The notes under the pieces are model-generated. The model saw nothing but the letters and a program-made list of their open reading frames with translations, was not told where the DNA came from and did not search any database. The translations under genes were made by a program, and so were the position numbers. A stretch of 64,000 bases of DNA from contig JAUXQB010000117.1 in the NCBI GenBank assembly GCA_030685215.1, positions 1 to 64,000 of the forward strand, written 5' to 3'. This stretch comes from Actinomycetota bacterium (GTDB taxonomy: Bacteria > Actinomycetota > Acidimicrobiia > Acidimicrobiales > Ilumatobacteraceae). This document shows, one piece after another, positions 33,837 through 44,423 of the stretch; positions within the stretch are counted from its first letter, which is position 1, and each line of letters begins with the position of its first letter.

Positions 33837-36800
33837 GTGGGCGACTCGTTCACCCACCTGCACGTCCACACCGAGTTCTCGATGCTCGACGGTGCGGCGC
33901 GCCTCGACGAGTTGGTGGCCAAGGCGGTCACCGACGGCCAGCCCGGCCTCGGCATCACCGATCACGGCAACATGTACGGCGTCCTCGAGTTCTTCAAGGA
34001 GTGCCGCAAACAGGGTGTGAAGCCCATCATCGGCACCGAGGCCTACATGGCCTACGACTCGCGCCACGAGCGGCCGGCCCGGCGCGGGCGGGTCGACGAC
34101 TCGGGCGGCGACACCGAGGGCGGCAAGAAGCTCTACTACCACCTCACGCTGCTGGCCGAGACCAACCAGGGGTACCGCAACCTCATCCAGCTGGCCAGCC
34201 TCGCGTTCCTCGAGGGCTACTACTACAAGCCTCGCATGGACTGGGAGCTGCTCGAGAAGTACCACCACGGGCTCATCGCCACCACCGGCTGCCTGGGCGG
34301 GCACGTGCTGCAGGCGCTGCTGCAGGGCGACGAGAAGGGCGCGATGCAGCACGCCGGGCGGCTGCAGGAGATCTTCGGGCGCGACAACCTGTTCGTCGAA
34401 CTGCAGGACCACGGCCTGCAGGCACAGCGCGACACCAATCCGCAGCTCATCGACATCGCGAAGCGAATCGGTGCGCCCATCATCGCCACCAACGACTCGC
34501 ACTACGTGCACCGTGAAGACCACGAGGCGCACGGTGCGCTGCTGTGCGTGCAGACCGGCGCCCTGCTCAGCGATCCGAAGCGGTTCAAGTTCGAGGGCAA
34601 CGAGCACTACCTGAAGACCGCGGCCGAGATGCGCCACCTGTTCCGCGACTTCCCGGAGGCGTGCGACAACACGCTGTGGGTGGCCGAGCGCGCCGACGTC
34701 GAGATCGAGTTCGGCAAGCCGCTGCTGCCCAACTTCCCCATCCCGGAAGGCTTCCTCGACGACGCCGGCTACCTCGATCACCTCACGTGGAAGGGCGCGC
34801 AGGATCGGTGGGCGGGCGGCAGCGACACCCCGTTGCCCGCCAGCGTGGTCGAGCGCATCGCGTACGAGTTGCAGGTCATCAAGAACATGGGGTTCGCCTC
34901 CTACTTCCTCATCGTGTGGGACCTCATCAAGCACGCGAAGGACTCCGGCATCCGGGTCGGCCCCGGCCGTGGCTCGGCAGCCGGCTGCGCGGTGGCCTAT
35001 TGCCTGCGCATCACCGACCTCGACCCCATCAAGTACGACCTGCTGTTCGAGCGCTTCCTCAACCCGAGCCGCATCTCGATGCCCGACATCGACATGGACT
35101 TCGACTCCCGATACCGCGACGAGATGATCCGCTACGCGGCCGAGAAGTACGGCCGCGACCACGTCGCACAGATCATCACGTTCGGCACCATCAAGGCGCG
35201 CAACGCGGTGCGCGACGCGGCGCGTGTGCTCGGCTACCCGTACGGCATGGGCGACAAGGTCGCCAAGTTGATGCCGCCACTGGTGATGGGTCGCGACACG
35301 CCGCTCAAGTACTGCTTCGAGGAGAACCCGAAGTACGCCGACGGTTACAAGGCGGCGGCCGAGCTGCGCGCGATGGTCGAGGCCGACCCCGACGTGAAGC
35401 GTGTGGTCACCGTCGCCAAAGGCCTCGAAGGCCTGAAACGCAGCGACGGCATCCACGCTGCGGCGGTGGTCATCACCAAGGAGAAGCTCACCGACTACCT
35501 GCCGGTGCAACGCAAGCCGGTCGCCGGCGGCAACCCCGCCGATGCGCCCATCGTCACGCAGTACGAGATGCACGGCGTGGAAGACCTCGGCCTGCTGAAG
35601 ATGGACTTCCTCGGTCTGCGCAACCTCGACGTCATCACCGACACGGTGAAGATGGTGCGCGTCACGAAGGATCCCGAGTTCGACATCGACACGGTCGCGC
35701 TCGACGACCAACCGGTGTTCGACCTGATGGCACGCGGCGACACGATGGGCGTGTTCCAGCTCGAGTCGCCCCCCATGCGAGCACTGCTGCGTTCGCTGGC
35801 ACCCACCTCGTTCGAAGACGTCTCGGCGGTGCTCGCGCTCTACCGGCCGGGCCCGATGAGCGTCAACATGCACTACGACTACGCCGACCGCAAGAACAAC
35901 CGGCAACCGGTCGAGTACTTCCACCCCGACGCGGAGGAGGTGCTCGGCGACACCTACGGCCTGATGATCTATCAGGAGAGCGTGATGCGCGTGGCGCAGA
36001 AGTTCGCCGGCTACTCGCTCGCCGAGGCCGACAGCTTGCGCAAGGCGATGGGCAAGAAGAGCCGCGAGGTCATGGCCAAGGAGCGCAGCAGCTTCGAGGC
36101 CGGTTGCGAGCGGATGAACTACGGCCGCGCCCTGGGCGAGAAGCTGTTCGACGTCATCGCCAAGTTCGCCGACTACGCGTTCAACAAGAGCCACACGTTC
36201 GGCTACGGGCTGGTCACCTACCAGACCGCGTTCCTGAAGGCGCACTACCCGGTCGAGTACATGGCCTGCTTGCTCACCAGTGTGAAGAGCAACCTCGACA
36301 AGGCCGCGGTGTACCTCAGCGACGCGCGAGCCATGGCCGTGAAGGTGCTCACGCCCGACATCAACCGCTCCATCACCGACTTCGCGGCGCTGGCGCCCAC
36401 CGAGGTGCCCATCGACGTCGAGTTGCCGCTGGGCAGCCCCGGCGCCATCACGTTCGGCCTGTCGGCCATCCGCAACGTCGGCGAGGGCCTCGTCGAGCTG
36501 ATGCTGCGCGAGCGCGACGAGAACGGGCCCTACGACTCGTTCCACGAGTTCGCCGAGCGCGTGCCGGAACCCGTGCTCAACAAGCGCACGGTCGAGTCGC
36601 TCATCAAGGCCGGCGCGTTCGACTCGCTCGGACACCCGCGCAAGGGGCTGCTGCTCGTGTTCGAGCAGATCATCGACGCCACCCTCGTGCGCCGCCGCGA
36701 ACGCGACCAGGGCGTGATGAGCCTGTTCGGCGACCTCGGCGACGACGCCGCGGCGTCGGGGTTCGACGAGCGCACCGCCATCCCCACCATCGAGTTCGAC

Positions 36801-37418
36801 AAGAGCGATCGCCTCAAGTTCGAGAAGGAGATGCTCGGTCTCTACATCAGCGACCACCCGTTGCTCGGCGTGGAGGCCGCACTGCGCCGCAAGGTCGACT
36901 GCAGCGTGGCGGAGGCCACCGAGAAGGACGACGGCGCGATGATCACGCTCGGCGGGGTCATCACCAACCTGTCGCGCAAGTTCACCAAGAAGGGCGACCA
37001 GATGGCGGTGTTCGTGCTGGAAGACCTCGACGCGGCCATCGAGGTCACCGTGTTCCCGCGGGTGCTCACCGAGCAGGGCCACAAGCTCATCGACGACGCC
37101 ATCGTCACCGTCAAGGGCCGCATCGACAAGCGCGACGAGACCCGCGTCGGGTTCATGGCCCAGGACGTGCAGATCCTGGAGGGCCTCGACAGCGGCACCG
37201 CCGCGCCGCTGCGGCTGCGGGTGCCCGCCACCTCGTTGAACGAGCTGAAGATCCACCAGATCCGCAAGATCCTGCGCGATCACCCCGGCGATTCCCCGGT
37301 CTACCTGCACATCGGGCAGGGCAAGGTGCTGCGCCTCGCCGACGACTTCTGCGTCGATCTCGACCGTGTGGTGGGCGAACTGCGCATGGCTCTCGGTCAC
37401 GACGCCGTCGTCCTCTGA
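33837..37418 (+). CDS. dnaE: DNA polymerase III alpha subunit DnaE1
   Basis: The C-family replicative polymerase, 1193 aa. It opens with a PHP domain (THLHVHTEFSMLDGAA, then GITDHGNMYGVLEFF) that keeps its His and Asp metal ligands, so proofreading 3'-5' activity is possible as in mycobacterial DnaE1. The palm holds GPGRGSAAGCAVAYCL and MPDIDMDFDSRYRDEMI with the catalytic Asp residues. FNKSHTFGYGLVTYQTAFLKAHYP is the finger signature. The C-terminal part contains the helix-hairpin-helix and an OB fold (ITLGGVITNLSRKFTKKGDQMAVFVLED). GAGGAGG lies 10 bases before the GTG start. Confidence 0.97.
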   Translation: MGDSFTHLHVHTEFSMLDGAARLDELVAKAVTDGQPGLGITDHGNMYGVLEFFKECRKQGVKPIIGTEAYMAYDSRHERPARRGRVDDSGGDTEGGKKLYYHLTLLAETNQGYRNLIQLASLAFLEGYYYKPRMDWELLEKYHHGLIATTGCLGGHVLQALLQGDEKGAMQHAGRLQEIFGRDNLFVELQDHGLQAQRDTNPQLIDIAKRIGAPIIATNDSHYVHREDHEAHGALLCVQTGALLSDPKRFKFEGNEHYLKTAAEMRHLFRDFPEACDNTLWVAERADVEIEFGKPLLPNFPIPEGFLDDAGYLDHLTWKGAQDRWAGGSDTPLPASVVERIAYELQVIKNMGFASYFLIVWDLIKHAKDSGIRVGPGRGSAAGCAVAYCLRITDLDPIKYDLLFERFLNPSRISMPDIDMDFDSRYRDEMIRYAAEKYGRDHVAQIITFGTIKARNAVRDAARVLGYPYGMGDKVAKLMPPLVMGRDTPLKYCFEENPKYADGYKAAAELRAMVEADPDVKRVVTVAKGLEGLKRSDGIHAAAVVITKEKLTDYLPVQRKPVAGGNPADAPIVTQYEMHGVEDLGLLKMDFLGLRNLDVITDTVKMVRVTKDPEFDIDTVALDDQPVFDLMARGDTMGVFQLESPPMRALLRSLAPTSFEDVSAVLALYRPGPMSVNMHYDYADRKNNRQPVEYFHPDAEEVLGDTYGLMIYQESVMRVAQKFAGYSLAEADSLRKAMGKKSREVMAKERSSFEAGCERMNYGRALGEKLFDVIAKFADYAFNKSHTFGYGLVTYQTAFLKAHYPVEYMACLLTSVKSNLDKAAVYLSDARAMAVKVLTPDINRSITDFAALAPTEVPIDVELPLGSPGAITFGLSAIRNVGEGLVELMLRERDENGPYDSFHEFAERVPEPVLNKRTVESLIKAGAFDSLGHPRKGLLLVFEQIIDATLVRRRERDQGVMSLFGDLGDDAAASGFDERTAIPTIEFDKSDRLKFEKEMLGLYISDHPLLGVEAALRRKVDCSVAEATEKDDGAMITLGGVITNLSRKFTKKGDQMAVFVLEDLDAAIEVTVFPRVLTEQGHKLIDDAIVTVKGRIDKRDETRVGFMAQDVQILEGLDSGTAAPLRLRVPATSLNELKIHQIRKILRDHPGDSPVYLHIGQGKVLRLADDFCVDLDRVVGELRMALGHDAVVL

Positions 37419-37731
37419 GCACGCCGACGGACCTCCGCCCACGAGACCCGACCATCCGAGTGCCAGCGAACCATCCGAGTGCCAGCGAACCATCGGAGTG
37501 CCAGCAGCACCCCCGTCGGGACGCTCCCACTCGAATGGTCAGCGCCCGTCGGCCGACTCGTTGAACGAGGTCGCCGACGCGACGACCGAGCAGCGTCCGG
37601 AGCGTGGTTCTGGGCCCGTCGCGCCTCGGGCGCAGGAATCCAGAGATTTTGGTGGCAGAATAGGGGACTCAGGTCACACCTCGGTTGTCGTCAGGCAGCA
37701 CGGGTTCGAGTTCGACAGGAGCGTCACAGCA
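37419..37731 (+). other. Intergenic region with tandem repeats
   Basis: These 313 bases follow dnaE. The left part holds three 19-bp tandem repeats and a partial inverted copy. The right part leads into the next gene, where AGGAG at 37717 is its ribosome site. I see no coding sequence or T-rich terminator. Confidence 0.6.
37451..37507 (+). repeat. Three tandem 19-bp repeats, with an inverted partial copy
   Basis: The unit ACCATCCGAGTGCCAGCGA starts at 37451, 37470 and 37489; the third copy has three substitutions (CATCGG and the final AG). The reverse complement of its first 11 bases, with one mismatch, lies at 37529-37539. There are no spacers, so it is not a CRISPR array. It may be a protein-binding array or simple slippage. 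Confidence 0.9.
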
Positions 37732-38385
37732 ATGCCAATCCAGGTGGAAACCAGGGACTGCGCGGCACTGGACGACGCTGACCTCGACGAGATGGCGTCG
37801 ATGGGTGGCGCGTTCGACATCGGTGTCATGTCAAAGGCCAAGGAAGACTGGGTGCTCAGCACCACCGCGCGCATCGACGGCAAGCTGCACGGTTTCACCC
37901 TGTCCACGCTCGAGCGCATCGGCGGCACACCGTGCGTGCTGCTCGGGCTGCTCAGTGTGAAGCGCACCTCCAAGCGCGACCAGGTGCTCAAGGGCCTGAT
38001 GAACGAGTCGTTCCACCGCGCACTGATGGCGTTCCCCGACGAAGACGTCGTGGTCGGCTCGCGTTTCGCACTGCCCGACGGCCTCGAGGCGTTCAAGCAG
38101 GTCGACGAGCTCATCCCGCGGCCCGCGCATCGCGCCGTCGGCGAAGAGCGGGCATGGGGCCGCCGCCTGGCCAAGCGCTTCGGCGTGGAGAGCCAGTACG
38201 ACGAGCAGAGCTTCGTGGTCAAGGCCAACGGTCAGGGCTTCCTCGACCACGAGTCGCTGAAGCCGGAGAAGATCAAGCCCGAGCTCGCCGCGATGTTCGC
38301 CAACGTCAACGGCAAAGCCGGTGGCTCGCTGGTGGTGCACGGCTGGGTGATGGCCGAAGACCTCGTCAAGCTGGGCGCACGCTGA
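37732..38385 (+). CDS. Conserved-looking hypothetical protein, possibly GNAT-like
   Basis: A soluble protein of 217 aa with a good ribosome site (AGGAG). I do not recognise the family with confidence. The order of elements (a strand with STTARIDGKLHGFTLSTLERIG, then CVLLGLLSVKRTSKRDQVLKGLM, then ALMAFPDEDVVVGSRF) resembles the strand-turn-helix core of GNAT acyltransferases, with the basic segment KRTSKRDQ where acetyl-CoA would bind. This is an inference from shape only. A second, basic-acidic domain of about 90 residues follows. It has its own upstream region and overlaps the nitroreductase frame at its stop. Confidence 0.7.
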   Translation: MPIQVETRDCAALDDADLDEMASMGGAFDIGVMSKAKEDWVLSTTARIDGKLHGFTLSTLERIGGTPCVLLGLLSVKRTSKRDQVLKGLMNESFHRALMAFPDEDVVVGSRFALPDGLEAFKQVDELIPRPAHRAVGEERAWGRRLAKRFGVESQYDEQSFVVKANGQGFLDHESLKPEKIKPELAAMFANVNGKAGGSLVVHGWVMAEDLVKLGAR

Positions 38386-38432
38386 CCGATCCGTCGCACG
38401 CGCCGCTCGCCGCCGTCATCCGGCGGCGCCGG

Positions 38433-38987
38433 ATGACCCGCACCTTCGAGCCCACCGCGCTCGATCCGTCGCTCGTCGACGAGATGGTCGACCTCGCCCG
38501 CCGAGCCCCCTCGGCGGGGTACAGCCAGGGGGTGCACTTCCTGGTGCTCTCGGGCCCGACGGTGGCCGACTTCTGGCGCATCACCGGGGCCGACGACTGG
38601 TTCGACGACGGGGTGATGGCCGCGCCGGTGCTGGTGCTGCCGCTCGCCGACCCGGTGGCCTACACCTCGCGCTACGCGGAGGGCGACAAGGCGGGCCACG
38701 GACTGGAGGTGGCCGCGAACTGGGAGGTGCCGTTCTGGCTCACCGACGCCGCGATGGCCACGCAGAACCTGCTGTTACTGGCGGAGGACCACGGACTGGG
38801 AGCGCTCTACTTCGGCATCTTCCGCAACGCACGGGCATTGCTCGACCACCTCGGTGTGCCCGAGCACGTGCTGCAGGTGGGCGTCGTCGCGCTCGGCCAT
38901 CGCGCGGCCGGCGACGTGCCCTCGGGTTCGCCGCGCAGTCGTCCGCGGCGGGCGGCCGCCGACGTGGTCCACCACCAGCACTGGTGA
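38433..38987 (+). CDS. Nitroreductase-family protein
   Basis: A protein of about 184 aa from the ATG at 38433. FEPTALDPSLVDEMVDLARRAPSAGYSQGVHFLV is the FMN-binding N-terminal signature of nitroreductases, WLTDAAMATQNLLLLAEDHGLGALYFGIF is the central helix, and LQVGVVALGHRA is the C-terminal phosphate-loop region. The family reduces nitro groups, flavins or F420-type substrates; the specific reaction is unclear. Homologues usually begin about 15 residues earlier (LAAVIRRRRM is in frame here), and the only upstream candidate is a CTG at 38382 overlapping the previous stop, so the true start is uncertain. Confidence 0.86.
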   Translation: MTRTFEPTALDPSLVDEMVDLARRAPSAGYSQGVHFLVLSGPTVADFWRITGADDWFDDGVMAAPVLVLPLADPVAYTSRYAEGDKAGHGLEVAANWEVPFWLTDAAMATQNLLLLAEDHGLGALYFGIFRNARALLDHLGVPEHVLQVGVVALGHRAAGDVPSGSPRSRPRRAAADVVHHQHW

Positions 38988-39041
38988 GTCGCAGCGGTCC
39001 GCTTCGGCCGCAAGCAGGTGCCGGTGGCTAGCGTGCGGGGC

Positions 39042-39434
39042 ATGGCAAACCAGATCCCCCTCGTCGACTACCTGGTGCTCGGCGACGCCCCGCACCTCAC
39101 CGCTCGTGAGTGCACCGCCTGCGGTGCCCGCTTCTTCGATCGACGCAACGCGTGTGCCAGCTGCAGCGGCACCGAGTTCCACACCGTCGCCGTCGGCACC
39201 GACGGCGAGGTGAAGGCGTTCACCATCGTCACGTTCGCCGCCCCCGGTGTGCCGGTGCCGTTCGTGTCGGCCATCGTCGACTGCGGCGGCACCAGCGTGC
39301 GCGGCAACATCATCAACGTCGAGCCCACCCCCGAGCACGTCTCGCTGGGCATGAAAGTGCGCCTGGCCACCTACCTCATCGGCACCGACGACAACGGCAC
39401 CGAAGCCATCGGCTTCGGCTTCGAACCCAACTGA
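39042..39434 (+). CDS. DUF35 OB-fold / zinc-ribbon protein (acyl-CoA-associated)
   Basis: A protein of 130 aa. The zinc ribbon is formed by Cys24, Cys27, Cys38 and Cys41. After it comes an OB fold typical of DUF35 proteins (FTIVTFAAPGVPVPFVSAIVDC, then NIINVEPTPEHVSLGMKVRL). Such proteins form complexes with thiolase-superfamily enzymes or acyl-CoA hydratases, for example in HMG-CoA and steroid side-chain metabolism. The next gene encodes exactly such a thiolase, which supports a two-subunit enzyme here. Confidence 0.9.
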   Translation: MANQIPLVDYLVLGDAPHLTARECTACGARFFDRRNACASCSGTEFHTVAVGTDGEVKAFTIVTFAAPGVPVPFVSAIVDCGGTSVRGNIINVEPTPEHVSLGMKVRLATYLIGTDDNGTEAIGFGFEPN

Positions 39435-39498
39435 CCGTCACCCTGAACGACGCGTCACTCTGAACGACTCCCTCTTCTCCCACTCGAAAGGCACCACC

Positions 39499-40704
39499 GT
39501 GAGCGACCCCATCTGGATTCTCGGCATTCACATGACCAAGTTCGGCAAGTACCCCGACCTCGACACGGTCGACCTCGCGTCGCAGGCGGCCCTCGCCGCG
39601 CTGAAGGACGGCGGCGTCTCCATGAAGGACATGGGTGTGCTCGCTGCCGGCTGCCTGATGGCCAGCAACGCAGGCATCGGCCAGCAGCTGCAGAAGCAGA
39701 TCGGCCAGACCGGCATCCCGGTCTACAACGTGGCCAACGCGTGTGCCACCGGCGCCACCGCGCTGCGCACCGCCATCATGGCGGTCAAGTCGGGCGAGGT
39801 CGACATGGGCCTGGCCGTGGGGGTGGAGAAGCTGGCCGGCGCAGGCCTGCTCGGTGCCGGCGGTCGCCCGAAGAGCGACAAGAACGAGTGGAACCCGAGC
39901 GGTCGTTACGGCGCGGTCACCAGCACCGACGGCCGCATCGGCACCGACAGCATGCCCGGCGTGTTCGCACAGGTGGGCATGGAGTACGGGCACAAGTACG
40001 GCGGCACCAGCTTCGAACTGTTCGCCAAGATCAGCGAGAAGAACCACGCGCACAGCACGCTCAACCCGCTGGCCGCGTACACCAAGCGGATGACCCTCGA
40101 AGAGATCATGAACGACGTCATGATCGCCTACCCGAACACTCGCCCGATGTGCAGCGCCAACTGCGACGGCGCCGCCGCCGCGGTGGTGGTGAGCGACGCC
40201 AAGCTGAAGACGCTGTCGCTCGAGCAGCAGCGCCGGGCCATCAAGGTGTCGGCGTCGGTGCTCACCAGCGATCCGTACGAAGAGGGCTGCCAGGTGCTGC
40301 CCAACGTGAACACGCTCACCCGCAACGCGGTGAAGCTCGCCTACGAGCAGGCCGGCATCGGGCCGTCGGATCTCGATCTCGTCGAGCTGCACGACTGCTT
40401 CGCCACCGCCGAACTGGTGCACTACGACAACCTGATGCTGTGCGAGGAGGGTGGCGCGGTCGACTTCTTCAACTCGGGCGCCACCTGGCGCGACGGCGGC
40501 ACCCCGGTCAACGTGTCGGGCGGCCTGGAGAGCAAGGGCCACCCGATCGCTGCCACCGGCATCGCCAACATCTGGGAGGTCTGCCACCACCTGCGCGGCG
40601 AGGCCGGCGACCGTCAGATCGAAGGCGCCAAGGTGGGCCTCGCCCACGTCATCGGTCTCGGTTCGGCCTGCGGCGTGCACATCCTCGAGCGTTCAGGTCT
40701 CTGA
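39499..40704 (+). CDS. SCP2-type thiolase / lipid-transfer-like acyltransferase
   Basis: A thiolase-fold enzyme of 401 aa. The nucleophilic Cys lies in VANACATGATALRTA, ELHDCFATAEL carries the second conserved segment, ESKGHPIAATG holds the catalytic His, and GSACGVHILERS the C-terminal Cys. This pattern belongs to the SCP2-thiolase/Ltp group rather than classical biosynthetic thiolases. With the DUF35 protein just upstream it probably forms a complex that makes or breaks C-C bonds in long-chain or branched acyl-CoAs. The substrate cannot be read from sequence. The start is GTG. Confidence 0.9.
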   Translation: MSDPIWILGIHMTKFGKYPDLDTVDLASQAALAALKDGGVSMKDMGVLAAGCLMASNAGIGQQLQKQIGQTGIPVYNVANACATGATALRTAIMAVKSGEVDMGLAVGVEKLAGAGLLGAGGRPKSDKNEWNPSGRYGAVTSTDGRIGTDSMPGVFAQVGMEYGHKYGGTSFELFAKISEKNHAHSTLNPLAAYTKRMTLEEIMNDVMIAYPNTRPMCSANCDGAAAAVVVSDAKLKTLSLEQQRRAIKVSASVLTSDPYEEGCQVLPNVNTLTRNAVKLAYEQAGIGPSDLDLVELHDCFATAELVHYDNLMLCEEGGAVDFFNSGATWRDGGTPVNVSGGLESKGHPIAATGIANIWEVCHHLRGEAGDRQIEGAKVGLAHVIGLGSACGVHILERSGL

Positions 40705-40720
40705 CCTGCGCTCCGCCCGT

Positions 40721-40740
40721 CCGCAGGGTCAACCCTGCGG
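40721..40740. terminator. Bidirectional hairpin between convergent genes
   Basis: CCGCAGGGT and ACCCTGCGG form a perfect 9-bp inverted repeat around a CA centre, between the convergent thiolase and lipoprotein genes. It includes the stop codon of the lipoprotein gene. There is no T-run, but GC-rich actinobacterial terminators often lack one. Confidence 0.65.
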
Positions 40741-41238
40741 GCAGGTGGCGTCGAAGTAGGCGTTGAGACGGTCGCTCGCGGCCGACACCTCGGGCGTCGA
40801 CATGTCCTGGATGGCCTGCGCCACCTCCGGGCTGCTCATGTCGCCACCGCTCGACTGCATGATCTCGGCCAGCTCGCGCAGTGCTGCCGACAGCACCTCC
40901 ACGTCGCCCTGCAGTTCGTCGGGCACGTTGGCCGAGACCTGGTTGAACACCTGGTCGAGGTCGACCTCGCTGCCGGGTGCGAATGCGGCCGTCATGGCCG
41001 AGATGAGCTGGGCGTAGACCGCACCGCACTCGCCGGTGAGCACGTTGGGCACACTGATGTCGCTGCCGTCGGGCAGCGTGACATCGACACCGTCGGGCAG
41101 CGTGATGTCGCCTGCGTCGGGCAGCGTGATCTCGGACAGATCGTCGAGCTGGTCGATGGAGTCCTTGTCGTCGCTGCTGCAGGCGACCATCGTGATGGCC
41201 GCGACGGCGGCAAGGGCGAGAGGTGCGATTCGCTTCAT
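40729..41238 (-). CDS. Putative lipoprotein of unknown function
   Basis: A protein of 169 aa. The signal peptide KRIAPLALAAVAAITMVAC ends in the lipobox VAC, so Cys20 should be lipidated after LspA cleavage. Residues 33-65 contain a repetitive linker of ITLPDxGD units (four near copies). The remainder is helical with two Cys (GECGAVYAQ and the C-terminal TCPQG) that may form a disulfide. No family is recognised. It probably has its own promoter in the short gap before it. Confidence 0.78.
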   Translation of the reverse strand: MKRIAPLALAAVAAITMVACSSDDKDSIDQLDDLSEITLPDAGDITLPDGVDVTLPDGSDISVPNVLTGECGAVYAQLISAMTAAFAPGSEVDLDQVFNQVSANVPDELQGDVEVLSAALRELAEIMQSSGGDMSSPEVAQAIQDMSTPEVSAASDRLNAYFDATCPQG

Positions 41239-41337
41239 GGTTCGACTCCAGTCGTGATGGTGCGATGTGCGCGTGAGATGACCACGACTCTATGACGTCT
41301 GCGGGGCCGGGTCAGGTGGGCAACGGTCAAGAGATCG

Positions 41338-43335
<1,998 letters not shown>

Positions 43336-43365
43336 GACGTCACGGTATCGCCGCGCCGGTGGGCG

Positions 43366-44358
43366 TCAGTCGCCGAGGTCGAGCGGCGACGCGACCGACG
43401 CGGAGGCGCCGAGCAGTTGCCCGTTGCGCAGCACGGTGACCGGGCCGTCCTCGCTGACGACGACGATGGTGGCCAGCGGGTCGTCGAAGCTGTAGCGGCG
43501 CCCGGCTGTGTGTCGCATGCCGCGGAAGCCCTCGATGCTGTCCTCGGCCTCCGGGCTGGGCACCAGCCGTACGCCGATCTGGAGCAGCGTGCCCGACGAG
43601 TCGAAGATGGTGGCGCCGTCGACCTGCGCGAGCACGTGGCGCAGCGGCGCGAGGTCGGAGGGCCGGGTGATCTGCAGCGGGGGAGGGGTGGGCAGTCGCT
43701 GCTCGAACGCCGGCCAGTCGCCGTCGTCGTCGGGTCGGTAGACGAGGATGGCTCCGATGCCGCGTGCGCCGAGGTCGTGCACCGCGAACTCGAGCATCGT
43801 CTCCATCACGTCGCGGTCGCCGTGCACCGGGCACGCCTTGATCGAGTCCATCCATGCGGCGACCAGTGGTTCGTGGTGCCAACTGAGTCCGTCCCAGCGG
43901 AAGACGCCGAACTCGCCGACGATGCGCACCGCGCCGGTGGGGTGGCGTTGCACGATCCGTGCCCGCATCGCCTCCGCCAGCACCACCAGGTCGCGTTCGG
44001 AGCCGGCCGGCCGGTCGAGCACCAGCCACTCGTCGCCGCCGGTGCTGCGGCGGATCAACCAGCTCGACAGCCCGTCGGCGTAGCGGCGGGCGCTGCCGAC
44101 GGGGCGGTCGCCCACGTCGCGGCGGCTGATGGAGAGCTGCGTGTCGTGCTCCCACTCGGTGGGATCGGTGAGCGGATCGATGATGGCGCCGAACGTGGGA
44201 ACCCTCCGCTCGTGAACGGCGGGTCGCATGGCGTACGCCAGCTCCGCGATCGCGAGATCGTGCCACGGCTGCGTGCCGTCGAGGCCGAGCCCGGCTTCTC
44301 CCAGTTCTTCGACCAGGCGGCGGACCTGGCCGGCGGTCGGCGGTCGGTCGAGCTTCAT
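43366..44358 (-). CDS. Diadenylate-cyclase (DisA_N/DAC) domain protein, variant active site
   Basis: A protein of 330 aa. Residues about 185-315 follow the DAC fold: EFAVHDLGARGIGAILVYR, then the DGA motif at 247-249 (VDGATIFDSSGTLLQIG), then GMRHTAGRR where active enzymes have GTRHRAA, then ATIVVVSEDGPVTVLRNGQL. DAC enzymes join two ATPs into c-di-AMP; DGA and RHR contact the nucleotides. Here the last Arg of RHR is Thr, so activity is uncertain. The first 180 residues form an unrecognised domain. There is no DisA helix-hairpin-helix C-terminus and no membrane helix, so it is neither DisA nor CdaA type. Confidence 0.75.
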   Translation of the reverse strand: MKLDRPPTAGQVRRLVEELGEAGLGLDGTQPWHDLAIAELAYAMRPAVHERRVPTFGAIIDPLTDPTEWEHDTQLSISRRDVGDRPVGSARRYADGLSSWLIRRSTGGDEWLVLDRPAGSERDLVVLAEAMRARIVQRHPTGAVRIVGEFGVFRWDGLSWHHEPLVAAWMDSIKACPVHGDRDVMETMLEFAVHDLGARGIGAILVYRPDDDGDWPAFEQRLPTPPPLQITRPSDLAPLRHVLAQVDGATIFDSSGTLLQIGVRLVPSPEAEDSIEGFRGMRHTAGRRYSFDDPLATIVVVSEDGPVTVLRNGQLLGASASVASPLDLGD

Positions 44359-44423
44359 CTGCTCAATCTACGGACCCGTGCGCGGCTTGGTCGTGGTGGG
44401 TGGATGTGTCAACCTCTGCACCC

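Noticed and set aside
33756-37493. Very long open frame (about 1245 codons) antisense to dnaE
   Set aside because: It mirrors the codon pattern of dnaE in GC-rich DNA and its translation is low-complexity Val/Leu/His/Arg-rich with no domain. dnaE itself has all polymerase motifs.
37451-37507. Tandem repeats as a CRISPR array
   Set aside because: Units are 19 bp, directly adjacent and without spacers, and no cas genes are nearby.
43366-44358. Canonical DisA checkpoint protein
   Set aside because: The C-terminal helix-hairpin-helix region is absent, the DAC domain is at the C-terminus rather than the N-terminus, and radA is not adjacent.
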